Shown: piece after piece, positions 1 through 8,681 of the stretch
How the letters are laid out: each line of letters opens with the position of its first letter
Numbering within the stretch: position 1 is the stretch's first letter
Source: CAVUPF01 sp963743285
Lineage (GTDB): Bacteria; Actinomycetota; Thermoleophilia; Solirubrobacterales; 70-9
Direction of reading: 5' to 3'
Assembly (NCBI GenBank): GCA_963743285.1
Contig: CAVUPF010000012.1
Coordinates: forward strand, 117,827 to 181,826
Length of the DNA: 64,000 nt
Notes under the pieces: generated by a model
The model's database searches: none
The model's input: only the letters and a program-made list of their open reading frames with translations
Told to the model about the DNA's origin: nothing
Program-made: the position numbers and the translations under genes

Positions 1-180
1 CTGGAGATCGATCTCGCTCAGCGCTGAATCTGCGGGCTTCAGGAGCCGCTTGCCTTCCAGCCACGCCTTCAAGCCCTCCGGCGTCGCGAGCGCGTCGGTT
101 CCCTGGTCGATATCGAGCGTATTGACGAACTCGATCGTCAGGTCGAGGTCGTGGGGGGGATGGCGCTCTGCTGTCGTCAT
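1..180 (-). CDS. ABATE-domain regulator, partial (C-terminus outside window)
   Basis: Reading the complement from the ATG at 178-180 gives 60 open codons that run off the window edge. The visible N-terminus contains FVNTLDIDQ followed by GTDALATPEGLKAWL. This is the pattern of the ABATE domain (putative stress-induced transcription regulator), which is normally followed by a C-terminal CGNR zinc finger. The zinc finger, if present, lies outside the window. The gene is divergent from the hypothetical gene at 242, with 61 bp between the two starts. A DNA-binding regulatory role is inferred from the family only. Confidence 0.7.
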   Translation of the reverse strand, partial: MTTAERHPPHDLDLTIEFVNTLDIDQGTDALATPEGLKAWLEGKRLLKPADSALSEIDLQ

Positions 181-200
181 TGAAACCAGCGTAGCCAAGT

Positions 201-223
201 GATAGGTTACGACACCGACTATC
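201..223. promoter_or_regulatory. Possible operator in the divergent spacer
   Basis: GATAG at 201-205 and CTATC at 219-223 form a 5-bp inverted repeat with a 13-bp spacer. It sits between the divergent starts at 180 and 242. The short arms make this weak. It is listed because a regulator-like gene reads away from it. Confidence 0.25.
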
Positions 224-241
224 GAGCTACGGAGGTTTCAA

Positions 242-742
242 ATGCTAGCGAATGATGAATTCCTGGTCACCAAGAGCGCCAGCCCCACTTGCGCCGAGAG
301 CGCCGGTTGGGTGCTTGAACCGAGCTGGGTCACTCACCTCGCCGCCCGCGTGCGTGGCGGCGCACTCGACCGCGCGCTGATCGGTGGCGCCGATCCCGCG
401 GCCTCTCGGCAACTGGCAACCCGTGTCGCACAGTTGACCTCAACGCGCAAGCGGATCTCGATCGCGGAGGACCTCGAACGGCTGCTGCGCGTCGCGCAGA
501 GTCCGGCAAGCCGCTGGGGCGTGCTCCCGCGGCGCGGCCCGGTGCTCGCGGCCGGCGCCGAGTTGGGAGCGCTGGTCGCACTGCTGCGTGGCAGCACTCC
601 GCTGTCCGCGAGGGGCATCGCGATGCTCGCTCAGATGCTGGGCGATGGGACCGGCCCGGTATACGCCGGTCAGGATGACCTCAAGCGCCGGCTCGGAGAG
701 GCGCGGACAGCGATGGAAGGAGGGGGCAATGTCAACCGATGA
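242..742 (+). CDS. Conserved hypothetical protein, 166 aa
   Basis: The ATG at 242 follows a good ribosome binding site, GGAGG at 231-235. The protein is soluble, with no signal peptide or membrane segment. It contains a helical stretch with the pattern VRGGALDRALIGGADPAAS, then RIAQ/LTSTRKR-type basic helices, and a Gly-rich end (GDGTGPVYAG, residues about 134-143). I associate this pattern with a small actinobacterial family of unknown function but cannot name a domain. It is divergent from the ABATE-domain gene and may share its regulation. No catalytic motif is visible. Confidence 0.75.
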   Translation: MLANDEFLVTKSASPTCAESAGWVLEPSWVTHLAARVRGGALDRALIGGADPAASRQLATRVAQLTSTRKRISIAEDLERLLRVAQSPASRWGVLPRRGPVLAAGAELGALVALLRGSTPLSARGIAMLAQMLGDGTGPVYAGQDDLKRRLGEARTAMEGGGNVNR

Positions 743-1371
743 ATCGCATTGGCCTTTTTTCGAGACTTTTGCGGTCTAACCCATTTCCCCGTCGGTGGCA
801 GTAATCCTAGTCCAGAGCCGAATCCGGGCTATGGGCACGGCTGGTTCGAACCAGCGACCTCTCGCGTGTGAAGCGAGCGGCTTTACTTTCTGCGATCCGC
901 ATCTGGTGCTGTTTTCCCCGCTGCAGAGCCGAAAATAGCGCAAGCGTATCTGGCTCCGTAAGGTTCTATTTGGCTGCGTTTGACACCAGGAATGACACCA
1001 CGGATCTCCAGTTGGAGACGGCGGCATTGATGCCGTGCCTCCGTTGCGATTCTCGGGCGCACCGATGCTGGCGCTCACGCGCTTGGCGGCTCTCAACATC
1101 ACCCTCGGGTGCACCTTGGTGATGCGACGTCGCTTCGACCCGGAGCGCTGTCTTCCCGCCGATCTGCGGGCTGCGCCTCGGTTGGTGGGGCACCGCGAGA
1201 CAGGACGAGAACCGTCATGAGGAAGGTAAACACCCGACAGATCGCTAGCGATGGGAGAGGACCGGGCCAACGCCTTCTCGCCAGCTGCGAATGACGCTCC
1301 GTTTGCACATAGCCGGCTGGTTCCAGACGCCGGCCTCGCTCATGCGTTAAGACTTGGTCTTCTCAGGGACC
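743..1371. other. Gene-free stretch with a tRNA remnant
   Basis: No convincing gene lies between the hypothetical protein and the TetR gene; the overlapping ORFs look non-coding. The stretch holds the tRNA-Val remnant at 832-877. It also holds two direct copies of TGACACCA about 12 bp apart near 978-997. Nothing recognisable as an integrase remains. Confidence 0.5.
832..877 (-). pseudogene. tRNA-Val(CAC) 3' half remnant, possible att site
   Basis: On the complement, 861-877 folds as a perfect 5-bp anticodon stem (CTCGC/GCGAG) around a 7-nt loop TTCACAC with anticodon CAC. It continues through a T-arm (GCTGG TTCGAA CCAGC) into CGTGCCCA, which looks like an acceptor strand plus discriminator base. 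No GGGCACG 5' acceptor strand or D-arm occurs upstream, and the T-loop is one base short. The gene is therefore a 3' fragment. 3' ends of tRNA genes are classic integration sites, so this may be an att scar. Confidence 0.6.
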
Positions 1372-2064
1372 ATGGGCGCCATCCAAAGAGCCGAGGTCGA
1401 GCACGAGCGTATCCAGGACGCGATCATCGCCTTGGTCGCCGAGCGCGGCCTAGAGGCCACCACGGTCGAGCAGATCGCCGAGCGCGCCGGGGTCTCGGTC
1501 GCCTGTTTCGAAACCTACTTCGCCGACAAGCAGCAGTGCTTCGATCTGGTCTTCGAGGAGCTGCTCAACGCCTACATGTCCGGCGCTCGTCAGGCATTTG
1601 CCGGCGGCGGTCCTTGGCGCGATCGGCTGCGGGCCGTTACCTACTTCAGCCTGCGAACCCTGGAAAACGACTCCGCCATCACCCGGTTCGTCATGGTTGG
1701 GGCGCTCTCGGGTGGCGAGATCGCCTTGGCACGTCGGGACCGCATGGTCGCCTTCCTAATTGATCTGGTCGACCCTGGGCGTCAAGAGCTAGAGGACCCC
1801 GATTCGGTGCCGCGGGCTAAGGCCGAGGGCGCCGTTGGTGCCGCCTATGAGCTCATCGTCGCAGCGACAATCAAGGGCACCCCGCAGGCCTGGCGCGAGG
1901 TGGCTCCCCGGTTCATGTACCTCGCCGTCCTGCCCTACCTGGGCGAGGAGGCCGCCCAAGAGGAGCTGCGTCGCGGCCCGGCGGACCTTGCCCGCTACCT
2001 CCGCGGCGAGATCTACCTCGACCACGCCGACAAACACAGGCCCAAACCGTTCCTGAGCTCCTGA
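1372..2064 (+). CDS. TetR/AcrR family transcriptional regulator
   Basis: This 230-aa TetR repressor starts at the ATG at 1372, which places the first helix (HERIQDAIIALVAERG) at the usual distance from the N-terminus. An in-frame TTG at 1354 is the alternative. The helix-turn-helix is LEATTVEQIAERAGVSVACF with the following ETYFADKQQCF, residues about 28-60. The C-terminal ligand domain contains DDPDSV-like EDPDSVPRAKAEGA and ends with FMYLAVLPYLGEE. This ending is shared with the TetR genes at 39600 and 40252, so the three are one subfamily. No obvious target gene is adjacent; downstream is 1.1 kb without genes. Confidence 0.88.
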   Translation: MGAIQRAEVEHERIQDAIIALVAERGLEATTVEQIAERAGVSVACFETYFADKQQCFDLVFEELLNAYMSGARQAFAGGGPWRDRLRAVTYFSLRTLENDSAITRFVMVGALSGGEIALARRDRMVAFLIDLVDPGRQELEDPDSVPRAKAEGAVGAAYELIVAATIKGTPQAWREVAPRFMYLAVLPYLGEEAAQEELRRGPADLARYLRGEIYLDHADKHRPKPFLSS

Positions 2065-3209
2065 GCTTTTGCATCCGTCGCCTCCTCGACGTAACTGCTC
2101 GCCATCGAAAGCGCTGGCTGCCACAGTTCGCCGCTCCCGCTGAGCAGCCAATCTCTGGCAGATTCGGCGCTTCCCCCATACACCAAGTCCTGCCCCGCCT
2201 CAACAAACCTCACGAAAGTAAAGCGCGATGAGAGCAGATCTCGCGGCGCCCAGGCCAGACCGTGCGGAGCTCTCCATCAACTGACCGAACCCTGGCACGC
2301 GGCAGGTCCTGCGCGCAGGGAGCAGATCGCTTGGCGATCGCAGGCTCCGTCCTCCTTCTCCCACGCCTAACTTCGAACAACCTACGAAAATCCCCGCGTG
2401 TTTCTCGAACTTTCGGGGTGGCGCAACGGGGTTGGGGAGAGCCATCCTTCTATACGTCCGCTGGGTTGCGGGCAGGGAAGTATTCAACGACCGGGCTAGG
2501 GGCCCGAGCCCTTCAGATCTTCGGAGGGCCGGGAAGACGGCCGGTCAGAGCAAGGAGCTTTCAAGTGAAAACGCAGTCGGGACGGGCATCACACCTTCAC
2601 GAAACGGCGCCGCACCCCCTCCCTGGCAGATGTGGCGTCCGGAACGGCGCGGGCGGCCTTCGACGCCTCGGAGGCTTTCCCGAGCCTCCGGCTGAGGCCG
2701 CCCGCGTCAGTTCCACCCTTCATGTTATTACCGCCAACCCGTCTAGCGCCACCGCGCCAAGGACCACAGGCCTGGCCCAACCCCTCTCGGCTGCCAACGA
2801 CTCAGGTACCACCCACCCCAGCTGGGCTGCAGTCGCCACCACGGCGGCCGCAGTCCGAGTCCGAGCGACAGCGAGCGCCTTGACAGCGGTTTTCGACCAC
2901 AATCACCCTAGGTCGGCAGAGCGCGCTGCTCACGCGCATGCCCTCGACCTTCACACGCTCCACGACTCAGCGCCCCCTGCCGGCCTGGCTGCCTCTGTCG
3001 CAGTAATTGCTTTGAATTCTAGTGACTTCGCAGGGACCGCCACCTACCTCTCGTACCTAACCGTTCCAGATGTTTCCGGTGTTGCAGCAATTGTCCACTT
3101 CGTGGGTACCGCACCCGTCTCGGCTAGGCCTCCCGCCGGCCTCATAGAGAAGCAATCAACGAGGCTGGGTGAGATCGCCGGCGCTCATTACGCAAGGAGT
3201 GAATCTCTG
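2065..3209. other. 1.1 kb without a convincing gene
   Basis: An open frame crosses the region in phase with the collagen-like gene. Its translation before 3210 has no domain, no repeats and skewed random-looking composition, so I treat it as non-coding. The only strong structure is the hairpin at 2648-2706. Confidence 0.5.
2648..2706. ncRNA. Strong two-tier hairpin of unknown role
   Basis: A 12-bp perfect outer stem (CGCGGGCGGCCT at 2648-2659 with its complement at 2695-2706) encloses an 8-bp perfect inner stem (CGGAGGCT at 2669-2676 with its complement at 2683-2690) and a 6-nt loop. Internal loops of 9 and 4 nt separate the stems. It lies 580 bp after the TetR stop and 500 bp before the collagen-like start. 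There is no T-tract, so it is an untypical terminator. A structured RNA or a mobile-element relic is possible. Confidence 0.4.
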
Positions 3210-3914
3210 ATGCCACGTCTCAAACATCCTGTTCGCGCGATCCGCGAACCCTTCGGTAAAGCGGGCCTCACCGTCGCGGTCGTCGCGCTCGTGATGGCAA
3301 TGGTCGGAGGCGCCTATGCCGCCGGCAAGCTGACCAGCGGCCAGAAGAAGGAAGTCGAAAAGATCGCCAAGAAGTTCGCCGGCAAGCCCGGGCTTGCCGG
3401 CGCAGCTGGGACCAACGGCACCAATGGAACCAACGGCAAACCTGGCACCAACGGCAAAGAAGGCCCCGAAGGCTCCCCCTGGACCGCGGGCGGCACCCTC
3501 CCCGCTGGCAAGACCGAGACCGGCGCTTGGAGCTTCATCGGCTCCTCCGGCGGCGGGTACGTTTACGTCCCGCTCTCCTTCCCGATTCCGCTGCCATACA
3601 CAGCCGAACCACACAGCGAACCCGCCATCTCAGAAGCAGACGCTCACTTTGTCACTCAGTCGGAATGGGAACACGAAGGACAACCAGAAGGATGCAAAGG
3701 AGGCACGACCTACAAACCCACAGCGCAGCCAGGCAACCTCTGTGTCTACCAGGGATTGCATGAATCCGAATCTGGTTCGGAGGTCGGGTTTGTGAATCCT
3801 GGTGCCCCGACCGGCGGAGCTGGCGCTAGTGGCGCCCTCGTCCTTTTCGCAGGAGTCGGAGATACAACGGTAGAAGCCCGGGAGGTTGGCACCTGGGCGG
3901 TTACCGCGCCATAG
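3210..3914 (+). CDS. Collagen-like secreted or membrane-anchored protein
   Basis: This 234-aa protein starts at the ATG at 3210, set by AAGGAG at 3194-3199. Residues about 15-33 form a hydrophobic signal or anchor (LTVAVVALVMAMVGGAYAA). A charged helix (QKKEVEKIAKKF) follows, then a short collagen-like Gly-X-Y run at residues about 54-88 rich in GTN and GKPG triplets. The C-terminal 140 residues are Gly- and aromatic-rich with two cysteines (EGCKGG and GNLCVYQG) and may form a globular head. Bacterial collagen-like proteins are usually surface-exposed. It precedes block A with a terminator between, so it is probably its own transcription unit. Glu is mostly GAA, as in block A. Confidence 0.8.
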   Translation: MPRLKHPVRAIREPFGKAGLTVAVVALVMAMVGGAYAAGKLTSGQKKEVEKIAKKFAGKPGLAGAAGTNGTNGTNGKPGTNGKEGPEGSPWTAGGTLPAGKTETGAWSFIGSSGGGYVYVPLSFPIPLPYTAEPHSEPAISEADAHFVTQSEWEHEGQPEGCKGGTTYKPTAQPGNLCVYQGLHESESGSEVGFVNPGAPTGGAGASGALVLFAGVGDTTVEAREVGTWAVTAP

Positions 3915-3928
3915 TTAATTGAGTGCGA

Positions 3929-3963
3929 ACGCTTCCCCTGGCACCGGCCGCCGGGGGAAGCGT
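3929..3963 (+). terminator. Terminator-like hairpin after the collagen-like gene
   Basis: ACGCTTCCCC at 3929-3938 pairs perfectly with GGGGAAGCGT at 3954-3963 around a 15-nt GC-rich loop. It begins 14 bp after the stop codon. There is no T-tract, which is common for high-GC actinobacterial terminators. Confidence 0.65.
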
Positions 3964-4025
3964 CCGGCTCTCACGAGACACGAGCCACACCCCACCACAC
4001 TTCATACGCGATCTCTACTGAGCAG

Positions 4026-7000
4026 ATGAACCACTACCAAGAGAAAGGGAAAGGCACCAAGGTGAACCGCGAGAACACCGCCAAGACGCCCTCCGTCAAC
4101 ACGGGTCGTCTCGCGGGGCTTCGTCCCCTTCGCTCCCTTCGCGGGATAGCTGCGCTCCGCGCCGGCGACGGCAGCGGCGCGCCTTCTCACCGCCGCCGTC
4201 CGGCCCTTGTCTTCTCCATCCCCCTTGCGGCCGTCCTGCTCGCCCTCACCGCTGCGCCCGCCCTCGCTGCCCCCGCTATCCACGAATTCACAGCATCCTT
4301 TGGTGCTGCCTCCTCCTCGCCCCCCAACCCATATCCCCTCTCCGAACCGAGCGATGTTGCGGTCGACAACTCAACCGGCCCCTCCGCAGGTGATATCTAC
4401 GTCAGCGATACCGGCAATCATCGCGTCGAGAAGTTCAGTCCCGCGGGTGAACTCCTCCTCATGTTCGGCAAGGATGTCAACGCGACGACCCACGGCAACG
4501 TCTGTGCTGCTTCGGAAGTCTGCCAAGCAGGAGCCTTAGGCGCCACTCCCGGCGTCCTCGGGAGCCCAGGATATATTGTCGTCGACAACTCAACCGGCCC
4601 CTCCGCGGGTGACATCTACGTCCTCGATACCGAAGACCGATCGATCTCCAAGTTCAACCCGTCGGGTGAAATCGTCGGCACCTTTGGTGACGGAGGCAAG
4701 GTTGAAGTCCCGAGCTCAGAACCTCTTGTGGTCGGCATCGGGGTAGAAGCAAGCGGCAACGTTTGGGCTGCCACCTATTTTCACCGCGGCGGCACGGACG
4801 AAGGCCCCAACCTCTATGAGTACAACGAAGTTGGCGAAACCCTGCGGACTCTGTCCGTCAGCGGAACAGTCGACGACGGCTTTGCGATCGCCCCCACGGG
4901 AAATGCCTTCTATATACGCGTCGTCGGCTGGACCGAATACAGCGCAGACGGAGCCCAGTTGGGCTATGAAGTGGCTGGAGGCTCCCTCGGGATCGCTCCT
5001 AATGGCTTCCTCTACTTCATTACGGAAGGCGAAGTCTTTGAGTTCACCCGCCTTCACGAATCATACGGTGGGCCCTTCGGCTCTGGCGTACTCAATGGCC
5101 CTTCTGGCCTGTCCGTCGACGGCGCCACCGATGACGTTTACGTGGCAGAGAACGGCTCTGGAGAAGTAGCTGTCTTCGATTCCACGGGCCCGCTCGTGAC
5201 AACCGATCCCATTGAAAACCCTGGCCACACCACAGTCACCCTCTCTGGGCACGCCGATCCGCTCGGCCGTGGCGAAGTCACCGAATGCGAGTTCGAATAC
5301 GTCGATGAATCCGAATTCCAGGCCAATGGATTCGCGGGAGCCGCGACCGCCCCTTGCGAACCCGCCACGCACTTTGTTGGAGAAGCGGAGGTTCATGCTG
5401 CACTCTCTGGCCTCACCGCAGAGACCACCTACCACTACCGTCTCGTCGCAGAAAACTCCCACGGCGCCGTACCTGCCCCGGACCGGAGCTTCTCCCTCCG
5501 AGCTGTGTTCGGGCTTGAAACCAAGCCGCCGACCGAAGTCACCCGACACGGTGCCACCTTCAACGGCTCCCTCAATCCCGATGGCATCGAAACGCACTAC
5601 CACTTCGAATACGTCGATGCCGCCCACTTCCACCCCGGAACGGCAAATCCCTACAGCGAAGGTGCCTCGGTGCCGGTTCCGCCCGCCGCGCCGATCTCCG
5701 GTTCCACCGAGCAGAGCGTAAGCGAGCACGAAGCCCTTACTGTCCAGACCACCTATCACTACCGCCTTGTCGCAGAAAACAAATACGGCACCACTTATGG
5801 GTCCGATGAAACCTTCGAAACCGTCCCTGATGTGCTGGAAATCAAAGCGGAAGCCGCGACTAATGTGCAGCCCGAAAGCGCCGTCTTGCACGGCTCCTAC
5901 GAAGGCGACCCCGAAGGCGGCGACACCAAATGCTACTTCCAGTACGGTCTCTCTGAAAACTACGGCGAATACTCTGCTACGCCCCCTGGGGTCGATTACG
6001 GCTCGTCCTCCGGCTCGCACGCCATCGAAGCCGAAGTCACCAACCTCTTCCCTCACCGCACATACCACTATCGTTTGGTCTGCGAAAACACCATCGGTAC
6101 GACCGACAGTAAGGACGAACACCTCGTGACCACCCCGTTCGTCTCGATCCGGAACCTCACGACCCAGACCGTCGGTCCCGAACGGGCCGAGCTCAAAGCC
6201 GAACTCAACCCCAGTGGGTTGGCCGGCTCTTACACCTTCCACTACGGCGAAGAAGCCGGGAACTACTCCGGCGGCGCCTCGCACGGCAACCTTGGCCTCG
6301 GCGACGAATTCGAACAGGTCACCGCGACCTTTACCGGCCTCAAGCCGAATACCACATACCACTATCAGCTCGTCGCGGAAGACTCCTTCGGTACAAGGAA
6401 ATCCTCCGACCTAACCTTCACCACCGAACACTCCTCCACCGAAGAACGAGAAGAAGAACACTGCTCCAACCAAAACCTGCGCGAAGAAAACAACTCGCTC
6501 ACCCTCCCCGACTGTCGCGCCTACGAGAAGACCACCCCCAACGAAAAGGGAGGCAGCGAGGCATTTCCGGCCGTCACCCTCGCCCCCAGCGGTGAACGCG
6601 TCCTCTATTTCTCCGACGGAGCATTTGCCGGCACCGTGCAGAACGAAATCTTTAGCCCATACATCGCCCACCGTACCCCCACCGGCTGGGTTTCCCAGGC
6701 CGTTTTCGCAAAGCGCATTGCTCCCGGCTACGAACCGCAGCTCGGGCTCAGGTACACGCCTGAATTAACCAGTTGGCCTTTCGCCGAGATGCCTGGTCTC
6801 TCTGCCGAAGCCGCCCGCGGCGGCAAATCCGGCTTCCTCTCCATCGGCTTCGGCGACGGCTCCTACAATGTCCACGCGACTCCCACCATTACCCTCCAGG
6901 AAGATGGCGGGGAAAATACAGAAGCGCGCTCGTGGTACTACTTCATGGAAGTGACGGCGCAATCTGAAGATTCCTCTCATCTCTTTATCTCCACGGCGTC

Positions 7001-8681
7001 CCACGACCTGCCCGCCCCGGAAGATCCGCGGCCGGGTGATCCATACTTTTTTGGCATTAAGACCCGCATCTATGAAGTCTCCGGTGCGACCGGTCCTAAC
7101 CCGACCATGAAGCTGATCGTCGAGCTTCCCCTCAATCTGTCTCCCGGCACCCCCTACACCCCGACAGGTTGTGATATCGACCCCTACGGAACAGATGGGC
7201 TGAGTGGTGAACAGAGCTCGGCCGACGGCTCCACCCTCTTTTACACCGCTCCCGTTGACAACGTTCCCGGAGAAGACTGCGGCAACGGTACCCCAAATCC
7301 GATCGGCTTCTTCGGCCTCAAGCACGGTGAAGCACCGCTCCAGCTAAACGTCGCCCCTGCCTCGCAGTGCGCCTCGCCCGCCCCTTGCGCGACTGCCCCC
7401 ACCGTCACCCCTCGCCTCCAGGGGATATCGCCCGAAGGCAACTTGGCCTGGTTCACCACCACGCAACCGCTCATCAATTCCGACACCGACACGACCAACG
7501 ACCTCTACCTCGCCAAGCTCGAACCCGACGGCCAGCTCGCCGAACTTGTCCAGGCCTCCGCCGGCGAACCCACCGCCACTCACCCTCACCCCGGCGAAGG
7601 CGCCGAAGTACAAGGCGTCGTCGCTGTCTCCAAAGATGGAACTCACGCCGCCTTTGTAGCCTCCGCCGTCCTGACTGAACACGAAAACGCGCTCCACCAG
7701 TCAGCCGCTCAGGGAGCCGACAACCTCTACGTCTACGACGCCAGCAGCGGCGAAACCAAGTTCGTCACCCGTCTCTGCTCGGGCCCCGAAAAGTCAGGCT
7801 CTGTGACCGACACGGCCTGCCCTGAAGGATCCGGCGAAGCTGACTCCGAACTGTGGCGCGAATACTATTCGAAATCCGAACTCACCCCGAACGGCAACTA
7901 CCTGCTCTTCACCAGTGTCGGTCGCCTCGCGCCTGGCGACACCGACAACGTCGCGGATGTCTACCGCTATGATTTCCAGACCGGTCAGCTTATCCGTGTC
8001 TCGTTCGGCCGCGACGGCAACGACGGCAACGGTAATGACAACCGCTTCCCGGACGAAATTAGGATGGGAGGCGGCAACGGCCCCCGAGAAGATGATGCCC
8101 GCTCGATATCCGAAGACGGCTCGACCATTATCTTCGGTACCGCCGCGCCGCTTGTCTCCCACGACACCAACGAAGGCGCTAATCCTGGCTGCGGTCCTGG
8201 TCAAACGGGCTGCGACATCTACGAGTGGGAGGAACAGGGCCACGGTACCTGCCAGGAAGCTGGCGGCTGCATCAGCCTCATCTCCGACGGCACTGATCCG
8301 CATGGCTCCATCTCTGCCGTAATCGGCTCCTCGGGCCGCGACATCGCTTTCGGGACCAGTGATAACCTCATCCCCGAAGACACCGATGGCGTCGGCGACA
8401 TCTACGATGCCCGCGCTGAAGGCGGCTTCCACGCCGCGCATCCGCCCGCTCCTTGCGGCAGCCCGGAAGCGTGCCGCCCCGCCCCTGGCGCCCAGCCGAG
8501 CCCGCCCACGCTCGGCAGCGAAACCTTCGTCGGGCCTGGCAACGCCAAAGAACATCTCACCTGCACCAAGGGTAAGGTCCGCATCAAAAAGCATGGCCAG
8601 GTCCGCTGCGCCTCCAAAAAACACCATAAGCGTCATAAGCATCACAAGCGAGCCAACACCAATCGCGGAGGTGGACGATGA
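4026..8681 (+). CDS. A1: giant secreted NHL / FN3-like / beta-propeller protein
   Basis: This 1551-aa protein opens block A. The basic N-terminus is unusually long before a hydrophobic signal at residues about 62-84 ending ALAAPA. A GTG at 4062 is an alternative start. Next come NHL-type repeats (residues about 95-395; SGDIYVSDTGNHRVEKFS pattern with two nearly identical units, VDNSTGPSAGDIYV). Four fibronectin-III-like units follow (about 395-805), each ending TTYHYRLVAEN or close to it. A propeller-like region (about 815-1480; DGSTLFYT, NLYVYDASSG, DVYRYDFQTG) precedes a tail with KKHHKRHKHHKR. Two tail cysteines flank RIKKHGQVR. Export and surface localisation are inferred; no enzyme motif is visible. 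The start of A2 overlaps the stop as ATGA. Confidence 0.85.
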   Translation: MNHYQEKGKGTKVNRENTAKTPSVNTGRLAGLRPLRSLRGIAALRAGDGSGAPSHRRRPALVFSIPLAAVLLALTAAPALAAPAIHEFTASFGAASSSPPNPYPLSEPSDVAVDNSTGPSAGDIYVSDTGNHRVEKFSPAGELLLMFGKDVNATTHGNVCAASEVCQAGALGATPGVLGSPGYIVVDNSTGPSAGDIYVLDTEDRSISKFNPSGEIVGTFGDGGKVEVPSSEPLVVGIGVEASGNVWAATYFHRGGTDEGPNLYEYNEVGETLRTLSVSGTVDDGFAIAPTGNAFYIRVVGWTEYSADGAQLGYEVAGGSLGIAPNGFLYFITEGEVFEFTRLHESYGGPFGSGVLNGPSGLSVDGATDDVYVAENGSGEVAVFDSTGPLVTTDPIENPGHTTVTLSGHADPLGRGEVTECEFEYVDESEFQANGFAGAATAPCEPATHFVGEAEVHAALSGLTAETTYHYRLVAENSHGAVPAPDRSFSLRAVFGLETKPPTEVTRHGATFNGSLNPDGIETHYHFEYVDAAHFHPGTANPYSEGASVPVPPAAPISGSTEQSVSEHEALTVQTTYHYRLVAENKYGTTYGSDETFETVPDVLEIKAEAATNVQPESAVLHGSYEGDPEGGDTKCYFQYGLSENYGEYSATPPGVDYGSSSGSHAIEAEVTNLFPHRTYHYRLVCENTIGTTDSKDEHLVTTPFVSIRNLTTQTVGPERAELKAELNPSGLAGSYTFHYGEEAGNYSGGASHGNLGLGDEFEQVTATFTGLKPNTTYHYQLVAEDSFGTRKSSDLTFTTEHSSTEEREEEHCSNQNLREENNSLTLPDCRAYEKTTPNEKGGSEAFPAVTLAPSGERVLYFSDGAFAGTVQNEIFSPYIAHRTPTGWVSQAVFAKRIAPGYEPQLGLRYTPELTSWPFAEMPGLSAEAARGGKSGFLSIGFGDGSYNVHATPTITLQEDGGENTEARSWYYFMEVTAQSEDSSHLFISTASHDLPAPEDPRPGDPYFFGIKTRIYEVSGATGPNPTMKLIVELPLNLSPGTPYTPTGCDIDPYGTDGLSGEQSSADGSTLFYTAPVDNVPGEDCGNGTPNPIGFFGLKHGEAPLQLNVAPASQCASPAPCATAPTVTPRLQGISPEGNLAWFTTTQPLINSDTDTTNDLYLAKLEPDGQLAELVQASAGEPTATHPHPGEGAEVQGVVAVSKDGTHAAFVASAVLTEHENALHQSAAQGADNLYVYDASSGETKFVTRLCSGPEKSGSVTDTACPEGSGEADSELWREYYSKSELTPNGNYLLFTSVGRLAPGDTDNVADVYRYDFQTGQLIRVSFGRDGNDGNGNDNRFPDEIRMGGGNGPREDDARSISEDGSTIIFGTAAPLVSHDTNEGANPGCGPGQTGCDIYEWEEQGHGTCQEAGGCISLISDGTDPHGSISAVIGSSGRDIAFGTSDNLIPEDTDGVGDIYDARAEGGFHAAHPPAPCGSPEACRPAPGAQPSPPTLGSETFVGPGNAKEHLTCTKGKVRIKKHGQVRCASKKHHKRHKHHKRANTNRGGGR

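Noticed and set aside
2262..3209. N-terminal extension of the collagen-like gene
   Set aside because: The frame is open, but the sequence has no domain or repeat character. A good ribosome site marks ATG 3210, directly before the membrane segment.
4340..4640. Repeated VDNSTGPSAGDIYV coding sequence as a mobile or CRISPR-like repeat
   Set aside because: The two near-identical stretches are in phase and encode successive NHL units. They are protein repeats, not a DNA element.
5061..6362. 433-codon ORF on the minus strand inside A1
   Set aside because: It is the mirror of the A1 reading frame in GC-rich DNA. Its translation is Gly/Val/Phe-rich without domains, while the plus strand has clear NHL and FN3-like repeats.
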